From the NCBI GenBank assembly GCA_004555765.1, contig SFHG01000013.1:1-64000 (forward strand): a stretch of DNA of 64,000 nt. The letters run 5' to 3'. Below, piece by piece: positions 33,125-41,427 of this stretch. The notes beneath the pieces were generated by a model. That model was not told the DNA's origin and made no database searches. It saw only the letters and a program-made list of their open reading frames with translations. The translations under genes and the position numbers were made by a program. Position 1 is the first letter of the stretch, and each line of letters starts with the position of its first letter. The DNA comes from Bacteroidales bacterium (GTDB lineage Bacteria; Bacteroidota; Bacteroidia; Bacteroidales; Porphyromonadaceae).

Positions 33125-33634
33125 ATGGACAACTCTTCCACAGAAAAAGTCCTTCGCGAACTCTTTGACAACTTCTACAAAGAGCTCGAAAAAGCAGGCA
33201 TCCTTGTCCTCAATACCCTCAAAATAACGGTCGACTTCTCGAGTGGTGAAGTGACCCTCTCGGACGAAGACGAGACGGTTACTTCCGAGGACGTGATCTA
33301 TGCCTGGACTCCGGAAGAAGAGTCCCCGGCTCCCGATGCCATCCTCGAAAAAAGCACGGAAGCAAGGGAACTGCTTCGCAGACTTGTGGAGACCCTGATG
33401 CACGAGGGTTACTTCGAGCAGCAGATCTTTCAGACACCATTTACCGTCCTCTACACCGACTTGAGCTCGGAGAAGTGCAAGCCTATCTTCAAAGTAGACG
33501 GCGGGTGGACCGTGATGGACAAACCGCTCCTGAAGGGGTGGGAGAAAGAGATGAACGGATTCCTCTCCCGACTTCTCGGCGAAGAGTCCCCCAAGGTACG
33601 CAATAAACTGTGTACGGAGCGCGAGAAAAGTTAA
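33125..33634 (+). CDS. Unknown acidic protein, 169 aa, downstream of valS
   Basis: I recognise no family. It is soluble, with no signal or membrane segment, and acidic in its first two thirds (LSDEDETVTSEDVIYAWTPE). Predicted helices flank a beta segment (VLNTLKITVDFSSGEVTLSD). The C-terminus KVRNKLCTEREKS is encoded by DNA that contains a fifth unit of tetrad T14 (TGTACGGAGCG at 33611), so its tail may have been shaped by the repeat. The stop codon overlaps the first base of T14. Follows valS by 27 bp. Confidence 0.7.
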   Translation: MDNSSTEKVLRELFDNFYKELEKAGILVLNTLKITVDFSSGEVTLSDEDETVTSEDVIYAWTPEEESPAPDAILEKSTEARELLRRLVETLMHEGYFEQQIFQTPFTVLYTDLSSEKCKPIFKVDGGWTVMDKPLLKGWEKEMNGFLSRLLGEESPKVRNKLCTEREKS

Positions 33635-33713
33635 GTACGTACCGAGGCATCCTCCCCGTACGTACCGGGACGATCTCCGGGTACAGACCGGGAAGAAAAT
33701 TTGGTACAGACCG
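33634..33713. repeat. 80-bp tetrad element T14 (F F F F), with a fifth unit in the gene upstream
   Basis: Units at 33634, 33657, 33680 and 33703: AGTACGTACCG, CGTACGTACCG, GGTACAGACCG, GGTACAGACCG, exactly 23 bp apart, all in one direction. One step upstream, TGTACGGAGCG at 33611 matches 9 of 11. Confidence 0.94.
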
Positions 33714-33746
33714 AAAAATAAGTCAAACTAAGAGCGTAAAACGGAT

Positions 33747-34901
33747 ATGAGAAACTTCGACTTCAAAAACCCGACCAGACTGGTTTTCGGCAAAGATTGC
33801 GTCTCCCGGAAGCTGAGAGACCTCCTGCCCGACGGTACCCGAAAGATCCTCCTTACCTATGGTGGCGGCAGTGTCATTAAAAACGGCATCTATGACACCG
33901 TGATGGCGAGCCTTGAAGGCTACGACGTCGTCCCTTTCGGCGGCATCGAGGCCAACCCCGATGTCCATACGCTCGAGAGAGCCATCGCCACGGGGCGCGA
34001 GACGGGCATCGATTTCATTCTCGCAGTGGGTGGCGGCTCCGTCCTTGACGGCTCCAAACTCATCGCGGCAGGCATCCGGACACCCCGCCTCTCCGCCTGG
34101 GAGATCGTCCGTAGCGGGGAGTACGACGGCTTCGTCCCCATGGGTACGGTTCTCACCGTCCCCGCAACCGGCTCTGAAATGAACCGCGGGGCGGTAATCT
34201 CCAATAGAGCCCTCGGCGAGAAATATGCCTTCTACTCCGAGTACCCCCTCTTCTCGCTCCTTGACCCGACCTATACGTACACCCTCCCGCCCAAGCAGGT
34301 GGCGGCCGGTATCGCGGATACCTTTGTCCACATCCTGGAGCAGTACCTCACTTACCCCGGGCAGAGTGGAGTGATGGATCGTATGGCCGAGGGTGTGCTG
34401 CTTAATGTCCTCGACTTTGCTCCGCTCCGACTCGAGAAAAATGACGACTATGACGTAGCTTCGGAGTATCTGCTCTCGGCCACAATGGGGCTTAACGGCT
34501 TCCTCGGTATGGGTGTCGAGCAGGACTGGGCTACGCACCGTATCGGTCACGAGTTCACCGCCCTCCTGGGCATCACACACGGCGTCTCCCTCGTGATGAT
34601 TCTGCCCTCATTGCTTCGCGTCCTCAAGGCGCATAAGCTCGCTAAGACGGCTCAACTCGGTCGCCGCGTCTTCGGACTTCAAGGGAAGACGGACGAAGAG
34701 CTCTTCGAACCCACTGTGCAAGCCATAGAGCAATTCATCCGCTCCCTCGGACTGCCCGCGTCGCTGAAAGAAGGCGGAGTACCCCGCGAGACGGGCGAAG
34801 AAGTGGCGCGCCGCTTCAAAGAGCGCGGTACGACACTCGGAGAGGGTGGCATCTGCATGCCGGACAAAATCAGGGAAATTATTGAGAAAGCTTACGAATA
34901 A
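33747..34901 (+). CDS. Iron-containing alcohol dehydrogenase, YqhD/BDH-like
   Basis: 384 residues. N-terminal KNPTRLVFGKDCVSRKLRDL, cofactor motif AVGGGSVLDGSKLIA, GSEMNRGAVISN, and metal ligands in AGIADTFVHILEQYL and RIGHEFTALLGITHGVSL. These features place it with NADPH-linked butanol/aldehyde dehydrogenases of the YqhD type, which reduce aldehydes. In a fermenter this could dispose of reducing power or detoxify aldehydes. The zinc-lipoprotein gene begins 7 bp after its stop, so the two are likely co-transcribed. Confidence 0.93.
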   Translation: MRNFDFKNPTRLVFGKDCVSRKLRDLLPDGTRKILLTYGGGSVIKNGIYDTVMASLEGYDVVPFGGIEANPDVHTLERAIATGRETGIDFILAVGGGSVLDGSKLIAAGIRTPRLSAWEIVRSGEYDGFVPMGTVLTVPATGSEMNRGAVISNRALGEKYAFYSEYPLFSLLDPTYTYTLPPKQVAAGIADTFVHILEQYLTYPGQSGVMDRMAEGVLLNVLDFAPLRLEKNDDYDVASEYLLSATMGLNGFLGMGVEQDWATHRIGHEFTALLGITHGVSLVMILPSLLRVLKAHKLAKTAQLGRRVFGLQGKTDEELFEPTVQAIEQFIRSLGLPASLKEGGVPRETGEEVARRFKERGTTLGEGGICMPDKIREIIEKAYE

Positions 34902-34908
34902 TCTCCCA

Positions 34909-36441
34909 ATGACTTCGACAAACGCCCTTCGTTGCACGCTCATCACGACACTCGCTCTCGTCCTCATCTCCTTGATGGCGGGGTGTCTGCCGACCACATC
35001 GTTTGACGAGCTGAAAGCGAGCCAAACGGACTTCTTCGCCTCTTCGAGCGGGGACACGCTCAAAGTGATCGTCTCCTCCAATGAGGCATGGGAGGCAAAA
35101 TCGGCAGAGGATTGGCTCCATCCGAATGCCGTCAGGGGCACCGCGAACGGTCAGATCCGTATGACGGTGAAAGTTGACCCCAATTTCGGCAAGACCGAGC
35201 GCAAGGGAGCGGTCGAAATAACGACCGGGGCACAGAGCGTGACGCTGAACGTAACCCAGGGTTTCGGCAACGTAGACATCTCCAACCAGCAGTACGACCT
35301 CAAAGTCATCTTTCACGTCCTCTACAACGCTGACAACGAGAAGCGTCTCCAAGAAAAGAACAGCCCCACGGATGACCTCGACGACTATTATCCCATCAAT
35401 TCGACCCAACTCCAAGGCATCCTTGATCAGGTCAACGATATCTACAAAGGTTGGCCCGTGGAACCGAGCGGGTGGGGTAGGGATCCCAGATACTATGAGG
35501 ACGGTCCCAGACCTTTCACGAACCTCAATCTCCGCTTCTCCCTCGCCACGCAGGATCCGGAGGGTAAGCAGCTGACACCCGCGGGCATCATCCGGCACGA
35601 AATCACGGATAAGGATTTGGCGATCGAGGCGGTAATGGACGACAAACCCGGTGGCACGTACTACGAGATGGGTTTCCCCGTCAGCAGGTACATCAATGTC
35701 TATATATTCCCTTTCCGCCCGGACGGTGATCCGAACCTAATGACCCTTGGCGTGGCACATCTGCCGCACGCGCCCGGTTTCCATCCCATTGAGGGACTGG
35801 CCGTGTACGATAAGAGAGTGGACAAGTTCCCGAATTACAACCACTGTGTGGTCATCAATTCCAAGATTTTCGAGCCGCTCCAGCAGCGCAATCTGCCTCA
35901 GGGTAAGGACACCCCCTACAAGACCATAGCACACGAGCTCGGACACATCGTGGGTCTGATGCACGTCTTTGGTGAGGAGGTGAAAGACAAAGGTCTGGTT
36001 ATGGCTAACAGCTGCATCGATTCCGACCACGTGAAAGACACGGGCAGCTATAACAGAGTGGCCTACCAAGCCGAGTTCTCCAACGCCGTGGCGACCAATA
36101 ACAATACCATCGACCTCAATAACAGTGAGCTGATGCGTACCCTCAGAAGCCGGTACGACTGCGAAAAGCAGAAAAAGTACCTCTCTACCAACGTGATGGA
36201 CTATGACTGGACGTACGGCGACCGCTTCACGAAAGGACAGTACGACCGGGTGCGGGACGTCCTGTACTACTGTCTCGACATCCCGGGATTCAAGATAGAG
36301 AACCCCTCCCCGACGAAAGCGGGCGGACTTCCCGATGCGGAACCGCGCGCAGTCAAGTGTACTGCCTTTCTCGGACAAGGATCCGGTATGGGGCTCGGGG
36401 TGCTTCTGCCCGAATGTAGGGGAACGGCACACCCGGAGTGA
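34909..36441 (+). CDS. Zinc-dependent metalloproteinase lipoprotein (metzincin)
   Basis: 510 residues from the ATG at 34909, chosen because it opens a lipoprotein signal with lipobox SLMAGC (Cys26). Residues about 35-115 resemble a BACON-type beta sandwich (WEAKSAEDWLHPNAV and RKGAVEITTGAQSVTLNVTQ). The catalytic domain holds HELGHIVGLMH at residues 342-352 and a Met-turn NVMDYDW with Met430, the two hallmarks of metzincins. It belongs to a group of Bacteroidales surface metalloproteinases. The last 35 residues look unlike a folded domain. Begins 7 bp after the alcohol dehydrogenase gene. Confidence 0.88.
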   Translation: MTSTNALRCTLITTLALVLISLMAGCLPTTSFDELKASQTDFFASSSGDTLKVIVSSNEAWEAKSAEDWLHPNAVRGTANGQIRMTVKVDPNFGKTERKGAVEITTGAQSVTLNVTQGFGNVDISNQQYDLKVIFHVLYNADNEKRLQEKNSPTDDLDDYYPINSTQLQGILDQVNDIYKGWPVEPSGWGRDPRYYEDGPRPFTNLNLRFSLATQDPEGKQLTPAGIIRHEITDKDLAIEAVMDDKPGGTYYEMGFPVSRYINVYIFPFRPDGDPNLMTLGVAHLPHAPGFHPIEGLAVYDKRVDKFPNYNHCVVINSKIFEPLQQRNLPQGKDTPYKTIAHELGHIVGLMHVFGEEVKDKGLVMANSCIDSDHVKDTGSYNRVAYQAEFSNAVATNNNTIDLNNSELMRTLRSRYDCEKQKKYLSTNVMDYDWTYGDRFTKGQYDRVRDVLYYCLDIPGFKIENPSPTKAGGLPDAEPRAVKCTAFLGQGSGMGLGVLLPECRGTAHPE

Positions 36442-36446
36442 AAAAT

Positions 36447-36526
36447 AGCACGTACCGAGAGCAACTTCCCGGTACGTGTCTCGCGACAAAAAGATACAGA
36501 CCGGCGCAGACGCGCAGGTACGTACC
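36447..36526. repeat. 80-bp tetrad element T15 (F R F R)
   Basis: Units at 36447, 36470, 36493 and 36516: AGCACGTACCG, CGGTACGTGTC, GATACAGACCG, AGGTACGTACC, exactly 23 bp apart; it begins 5 bp after a stop codon. Confidence 0.93.
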
Positions 36527-36568
36527 CCAAATAGTGCTTCCATCGCTGCACGCTAACTGCTGAACGAA

Positions 36569-38133
36569 ATGCGTTTTTCCAGATTTCGCCGATATTTGGC
36601 GGCAAAAAAATACCTCTACCTCCTCCTCTTCACCGTGGTGTTGGGCAGCGCCTATCCTTTGGTCGCGGACTTCTATACCAAAGGCGAACCCCGCGAAGCC
36701 ATCGTGGCACAGGCGATGATGGAGGATGGGGAATACATCCTTCCAAGGGTCTATGCGGACGAAATAGCCTATAAGCCCCCGATGTTCCATTGGCTCGAAG
36801 TCCTCTCGACCGTTTTCACGGGCGGTGAGGTTACGCCGCTCAGTGCCCGTTTGCCGTCTGCTGTCGCGCTCTTTGCCCTTGCTGCGGGGCTCTTCATCTT
36901 TGTCTCGCAGCGAAGGCCGATCTCGCTCGCACTTATGGCGACCCTCATTTTTCTGACGGCGCTCGACCCGCACCGGTTCGGGATTATGGCGCGGGTGGAT
37001 ATGGTTCTGACGGCATTTATGGTCTGGGCGCTTTTCAGCCTCTACGCTTGGGACGAAAAAAAAGGCCGGAGGGGCATCCCGTGGGGTGCCGTTCTGCTGA
37101 TGAGCGGCGCTTTCTTGACGAAAGGTCCCGTGGGGACGGTTCTGCCGCTCTTGATTTTCTTTGTGTATGCCTGCTTAAGGCGGTATCCTTTTTGGGATAC
37201 GCTCCTCAGGTTACTCGGCATCGGAGTCCTCTCCGCCGTACTGCCCGGCGTGTGGTATTTCTTGGCGTGGCAAAAGGGCGGGGACGAGTTTCTCGGTCTC
37301 GTGTGGAACGAAAATATAGTGCGATTCTTCGGTTTGGGTGACGATACGCTCTTTTACCCCTTGGGACATGAGGGCGGGTTTTACAAACCGGTCATCTATT
37401 TTATCCTCGGACTCTTTCCTTGGACTTTCCTCCCCCTTTTCTTCCGGTGGAAAAAAGCAAGCGTTGCTGCCTCTTTCCGCTGTCCTCTTCACCTCTTTGC
37501 GTGGACGGCGGCTCTGGTCACGCTGGTGTTTTATATGATCCCGATGAGTAAGAGGAGTTCGTTGTGCTTGTGGGGATGGCCGCACTCCAGGCGGGATTTG
37601 ATCCGACCCCATGGGCGGGATCGGGTGCAGAGGTCTTTGCGGAGGGCATCAGAGGAGACTTGGGGCTTTCCCTCTCTGGCGAACTCTTTATCCTTGTCGG
37701 AATCCTTACCGTCGTTTATCAAATGATGCGGCGAAACTACCATAAGCTTGCTTTCGCGACCGTATTCCTCGCCTTCATCATCCACTTTAATGTCGACGTG
37801 CCGGCGATGACGCACTTCAAGGAAGTGAACTCGGCGCGTCCTTTCGCCCGGTCGGTCACGGAAGAGATCGGCTCGGAGCCGCTCTACGTCATCAGTGACC
37901 TCAATGGTGGGTACTACAACCTCTACGGGCTGGCTTTTTATGCGGATAAAAGACCGCTCGAATTCCGAACCGAAAAGCCCTCTGAAGGCTACCTGGTCGT
38001 CTGGGAAAAAGACTACGAGAGTCTGAAGGCGGATTATCTCGGAGACTATGAGACAGAGATTGTAGCCAAGGATCGAAAATCGATCCAGGAGGGAGGTGTG
38101 GCTCAGCTCGTGCACTTCCGAAGAGTACACTAA
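36569..38133 (+). pseudogene. Glycosyltransferase family 39 (ArnT-like), split by a frame change
   Basis: Residues 1 to about 330 are a normal GT39: membrane helices, the lumenal YTKGEPREAIVAQAMMEDGE with the catalytic acidic residues, KPPMFHWLEVLS, ARVDMVLTAFMVWALFSLY and FYMIPMSKRSS. After about 37557 the frame loses all family character and stops at 37726. From about 37558 the +2 frame resumes with VVLVGMAALQAGFDPTPW, a membrane segment and a periplasmic C-terminal domain to 38133. The expected YLLPxYP block right after SKRSS is missing, which suggests an internal deletion and not only a one-base slip. A sequencing error cannot be excluded. It precedes the GH51-like gene by 12 bp. Confidence 0.8.
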
Positions 38134-38145
38134 AAAGTGGTATAA

Positions 38146-40092
38146 ATGTCGCGCAACAGTCTTCGGGGACCGGCTGCCGCGCTTGCGGTGCTGCTGATGG
38201 GACTTGTCGGGTGTGTCCGGTCGAATCCCGCAGTGGGCGTACTCGAAATCAACCGCGACCTCCCCATTGTCTCAAGTGGTGTCTTGCGCCTGGGCGTGAC
38301 GCTTAATCCCGGTACCACGACAGGGCGCGACCTCTTGGGCGGAAACCTTCTCGTCAACGGCTCTTTTGACCTCGCACCACGTCTTGCGGTCTCTCTCCAC
38401 GTGGAGGCAGACTCGACGGTGACGACACCGAACGGTTACCGACAGTTTTACCCGCTCCCGGAAATGGCTTACGGCTGGAAGTTTTCCGATCCCCGTAAGA
38501 CGGCAGTTTTGCGCGAGACAGGGCAGGAGGAAAGGGATGGCTCGTTTTTCTTGCACACTACGGACTTGGAAGGCGACACCGTGCGGGTGCTTTACAGCCT
38601 CCGCCCCATAGCGCAGAAGAGGGGCGCACGGTATCTCTTTAGAGCAAAGCTGAGAGGGAAGAAGGGACGGATGACGGTCGAATTTGTCCGCGATTCCATA
38701 GGCGGGAAGCGTCTCAGTAACCGTGTCTCGTTCAGCCCCGGTGCAGATTGGAGAGACGTGACCGGAGGACTCTCCGTGGAAGAAGCTTCGGAACGGGCTT
38801 TTCTCCAATTTACGTTCGAGAGTCGCACCGGAGAGGCTTCGGATTCACTCTCCTCCAAGTCGGGTGTCAGAAATCGGACGGGCTCGGCTTTTGTCGATGT
38901 CGATGACGTCAGGCTGAGCGCACCCGGTCGGAGCGGTCTGGACAGCCTTATCTTAGGACTTTCACCCTACTACCTGCGTTACCCCGATGGTCTCACTTCG
39001 GGCGGATTTTACCCCGGGACTTATCCCCTCCACGACACTCCGGAAAACGAGCGGAAGTCTATATGGACCGGTACGGGATACGAGTACACGGGCGACTTCG
39101 GGCTTAGCGACTTCTTGAAGTTGGCCCGGGTGTGCGGCGCACAGCCCGTCTTACTGGAAAATGCGGGCATCACGAACGCCGGAGCCGGCAGACGCTATGA
39201 GGATGTCGCACTCGTGCCGGACAGGGTGAAGTACCTTGAGCAGGTCTTGAAGCGCGCAGGGACGGACTCGCTCCTTCTCCAAATAGGATACGATATGCCC
39301 TCCCGCGATTACCCGAAAAGGTTTCGGGATATGGCCTCGCAGTTTGAGAAAGATACCGTAAAGCCGTTTCTGCTCTCGGGCGGTCTCATCGTTCCACCAG
39401 ATGGTTCGGAGTACAGCGACTACGTCGCGGATTACGCCCTGCCACCACTCTCTTCGCCTTCTTTCATAGACTACCTTCCCCCCCGGATGCGGACCTCTTT
39501 CTCGCAGCCGCAGCCTATTATGCTCGGAGAAGTACACTTCGCGAAGAGTGGGGCGACCCGTAGGTTCCTTCCCGCTTTCTTGCTCCGCGCCGCTTTCCTC
39601 ATAGAGGCCGAGAAGCACGCCGATGCCCTCAAAGGGCTCTCCCTCTATCCGTTCCTGTCGGAGGATAAGCGCGAGATGCCCCTCGTCCTTGTTCGGGGCG
39701 GGGACTATTTGCCCACCGCACTGTATCTGTTTTGCAAGGCGTTCAAGGAGAATAGGGGTGCCAAAGTCCGAAGCCTCGACCACACGGCTCTCCTGAAAGA
39801 CGGCATCTACTCTTCGCTCACTTCCGACGATGAGGAAGCAAATTTTTACCTCAAAGCAGCCAATACCACACGCCATCCCCTGACTTACGACCTCAAGGTA
39901 CTCGCCACCAACCGTGACCCGTTTGGCGAGATAGAAATCACGAGGTTTAGCCCCGCGGGAATATCCACCGACAGCATCCCGGATCCCTATATCGATTACA
40001 CGATGAGTCGGGAGCGCATAACCCTGTCCTTTAATCAAAAGACCCAAATAACCATTGGCGCATACGAAGCCGTGCTCTTACATTTCAAGTGA
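38146..40092 (+). CDS. GH51-like (alpha-L-arabinofuranosidase-fold) lipoprotein with altered catalytic motif
   Basis: 648 residues. Lipobox MGLVGC with Cys23. The middle shows the GH51 barrel pattern: YYLRYPDGLTSGGFYPGTYP, WTGTGYEYTGDFGLSDFLKL and CGAQPVLLENAGITNAGAGR. The strand that should carry the acid/base in GNE reads IGYDMPSRDYPKRF, with Tyr382-Asp383 in place of Asn-Glu. A candidate nucleophile, Glu462 in LGEVHFAKSG, remains. A C-terminal beta sandwich closes the protein (IGAYEAVLLHF). It may be a divergent hydrolase or a binding protein. It ends 6 bp before the sugar transporter gene. Confidence 0.72.
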   Translation: MSRNSLRGPAAALAVLLMGLVGCVRSNPAVGVLEINRDLPIVSSGVLRLGVTLNPGTTTGRDLLGGNLLVNGSFDLAPRLAVSLHVEADSTVTTPNGYRQFYPLPEMAYGWKFSDPRKTAVLRETGQEERDGSFFLHTTDLEGDTVRVLYSLRPIAQKRGARYLFRAKLRGKKGRMTVEFVRDSIGGKRLSNRVSFSPGADWRDVTGGLSVEEASERAFLQFTFESRTGEASDSLSSKSGVRNRTGSAFVDVDDVRLSAPGRSGLDSLILGLSPYYLRYPDGLTSGGFYPGTYPLHDTPENERKSIWTGTGYEYTGDFGLSDFLKLARVCGAQPVLLENAGITNAGAGRRYEDVALVPDRVKYLEQVLKRAGTDSLLLQIGYDMPSRDYPKRFRDMASQFEKDTVKPFLLSGGLIVPPDGSEYSDYVADYALPPLSSPSFIDYLPPRMRTSFSQPQPIMLGEVHFAKSGATRRFLPAFLLRAAFLIEAEKHADALKGLSLYPFLSEDKREMPLVLVRGGDYLPTALYLFCKAFKENRGAKVRSLDHTALLKDGIYSSLTSDDEEANFYLKAANTTRHPLTYDLKVLATNRDPFGEIEITRFSPAGISTDSIPDPYIDYTMSRERITLSFNQKTQITIGAYEAVLLHFK

Positions 40093-40098
40093 AACCGT

Positions 40099-41427
40099 AT
40101 GAAAAATTCCACTCCCCTGTTGCCTGTGCGCGATTTCCGGACGCTATCGGCTTTCGTGCTCGTGGTACTCTGTTTCTCTCTATGGGGCTTTGCTAACGAT
40201 ATCACGAATCCGATGGTCAAAGCCTTTGGTCGGATATACGGTCTCTCGAATGTCCGCAGCAGTCTTGTGCAGATGGCATTTTACGGAGGATATTTCGTGA
40301 TGGCTCTGCCTGCGGCACTCCTCAATCGTCGCGCCGGATACCGCGCCGGCATCCTCATCGGTCTTGCGCTCTTTTCGTCCGGCAATCTGCTTTTCTTCCC
40401 GGGTGTCAAAGTGGGAGACTACGCCACGTTTCTCTTGGCCTATTTTGTCATGACGTGTGGGCTGTCTTTCCTCGAGACGAGTGCCAATCCGCTCGTTCTT
40501 TCCATGGGAGACCGGGACAGTGCCACGTTCAGGCTCAACTTTGCCCAAGCGTTCAACCCCATTGGCTCCCTTCTCGGCATCTGGGTCTCGATAAAGGCGG
40601 TCCAAGAGCGTCTCTCTCCACTCTCTACGTCCGAGCGTCTGTCGCTGCCGGAGGCGGAGGCCGAAGCTACTTTGGCTCACGATCTCTCCGTACTCTCTCA
40701 GCCGTATGTGTACCTCGGGCTGTTGCTTATCGTTGTCTTTGTCCTCTTTTATTTCGTAGGCAAAGGGGTGCAGCTTCAGAAGGAGGCGACAGAGGAGCTG
40801 CCCCCTCTGAGGGACACTTTTCGGGCACTCTTTCGGGATCGTGTGTACACTCGGGGCGTGGTGGCACAGTTCTTCTATGTGGGGGCTCAGATTATGTGCT
40901 GGACTTTCATCATCCAATACGGTGTCCGCATCTTTACCGGGATGGGTTTCACGGAGGCTGAGAGTGAGATTCTGGCGCAAAAGTACAACCTCGCGGCGAT
41001 GTTCCTATTCTGCATCTCGCGTTTCCTCGGCACTGCTTTTCTTCGCAAGATACGCCCCTATAAGATGCTTGCGGCATTGAGTGCATTGGCGCTTGTCCTC
41101 ATCGCCGTCACCATCTTCAGCCCTTCCGTCTATGGCCTCGTCTCCCTTGTGGCGGTTTCGGGGTGTATGTCCATTATGTTCCCGACCATTTACGCTTTGG
41201 CGCTCAAAAATACGGGTGTACACACCCCCATCGGAGCAGCGGGACTTGTGATGGCCATTCTCGGTGGATCGCTTTTGCCGGTGGTTCAGGCGGCTGTCAT
41301 TGACCTGCCCGTCTCCGGCTCCCTGTCCTCCGTCAACCTCTCTTTCATCGTTCCATTCATTTCTTTTGTCGTCATCCTCGGCTATGCGCTTTTTTCTCGC
41401 CATCATCACGCTTTGTCTTGCGCTTAG
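40099..41427 (+). CDS. FucP-like sugar:proton symporter (MFS)
   Basis: 442 residues, twelve hydrophobic helices. The FucP/GluP signature is clear: SLWGFANDITNPMVKAF in helix 1, GYFVMALPAALLNRRAGYRA, FLETSANPLVLSMGD and RLNFAQAFNPIGSLLGIW. Imports a monosaccharide with protons across the inner membrane. It starts 6 bp after the GH51-like gene and overlaps namZ by 44 bp, so its substrate is plausibly the product of NamZ (MurNAc or a related sugar) rather than fucose; that is inference from context. Confidence 0.92.
   Translation: MKNSTPLLPVRDFRTLSAFVLVVLCFSLWGFANDITNPMVKAFGRIYGLSNVRSSLVQMAFYGGYFVMALPAALLNRRAGYRAGILIGLALFSSGNLLFFPGVKVGDYATFLLAYFVMTCGLSFLETSANPLVLSMGDRDSATFRLNFAQAFNPIGSLLGIWVSIKAVQERLSPLSTSERLSLPEAEAEATLAHDLSVLSQPYVYLGLLLIVVFVLFYFVGKGVQLQKEATEELPPLRDTFRALFRDRVYTRGVVAQFFYVGAQIMCWTFIIQYGVRIFTGMGFTEAESEILAQKYNLAAMFLFCISRFLGTAFLRKIRPYKMLAALSALALVLIAVTIFSPSVYGLVSLVAVSGCMSIMFPTIYALALKNTGVHTPIGAAGLVMAILGGSLLPVVQAAVIDLPVSGSLSSVNLSFIVPFISFVVILGYALFSRHHHALSCA

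Noticed and set aside
34846..34908. Upstream in-frame start of the metzincin gene
   Set aside because: It lies inside the alcohol dehydrogenase gene and would hide the lipoprotein signal that begins at 34909.
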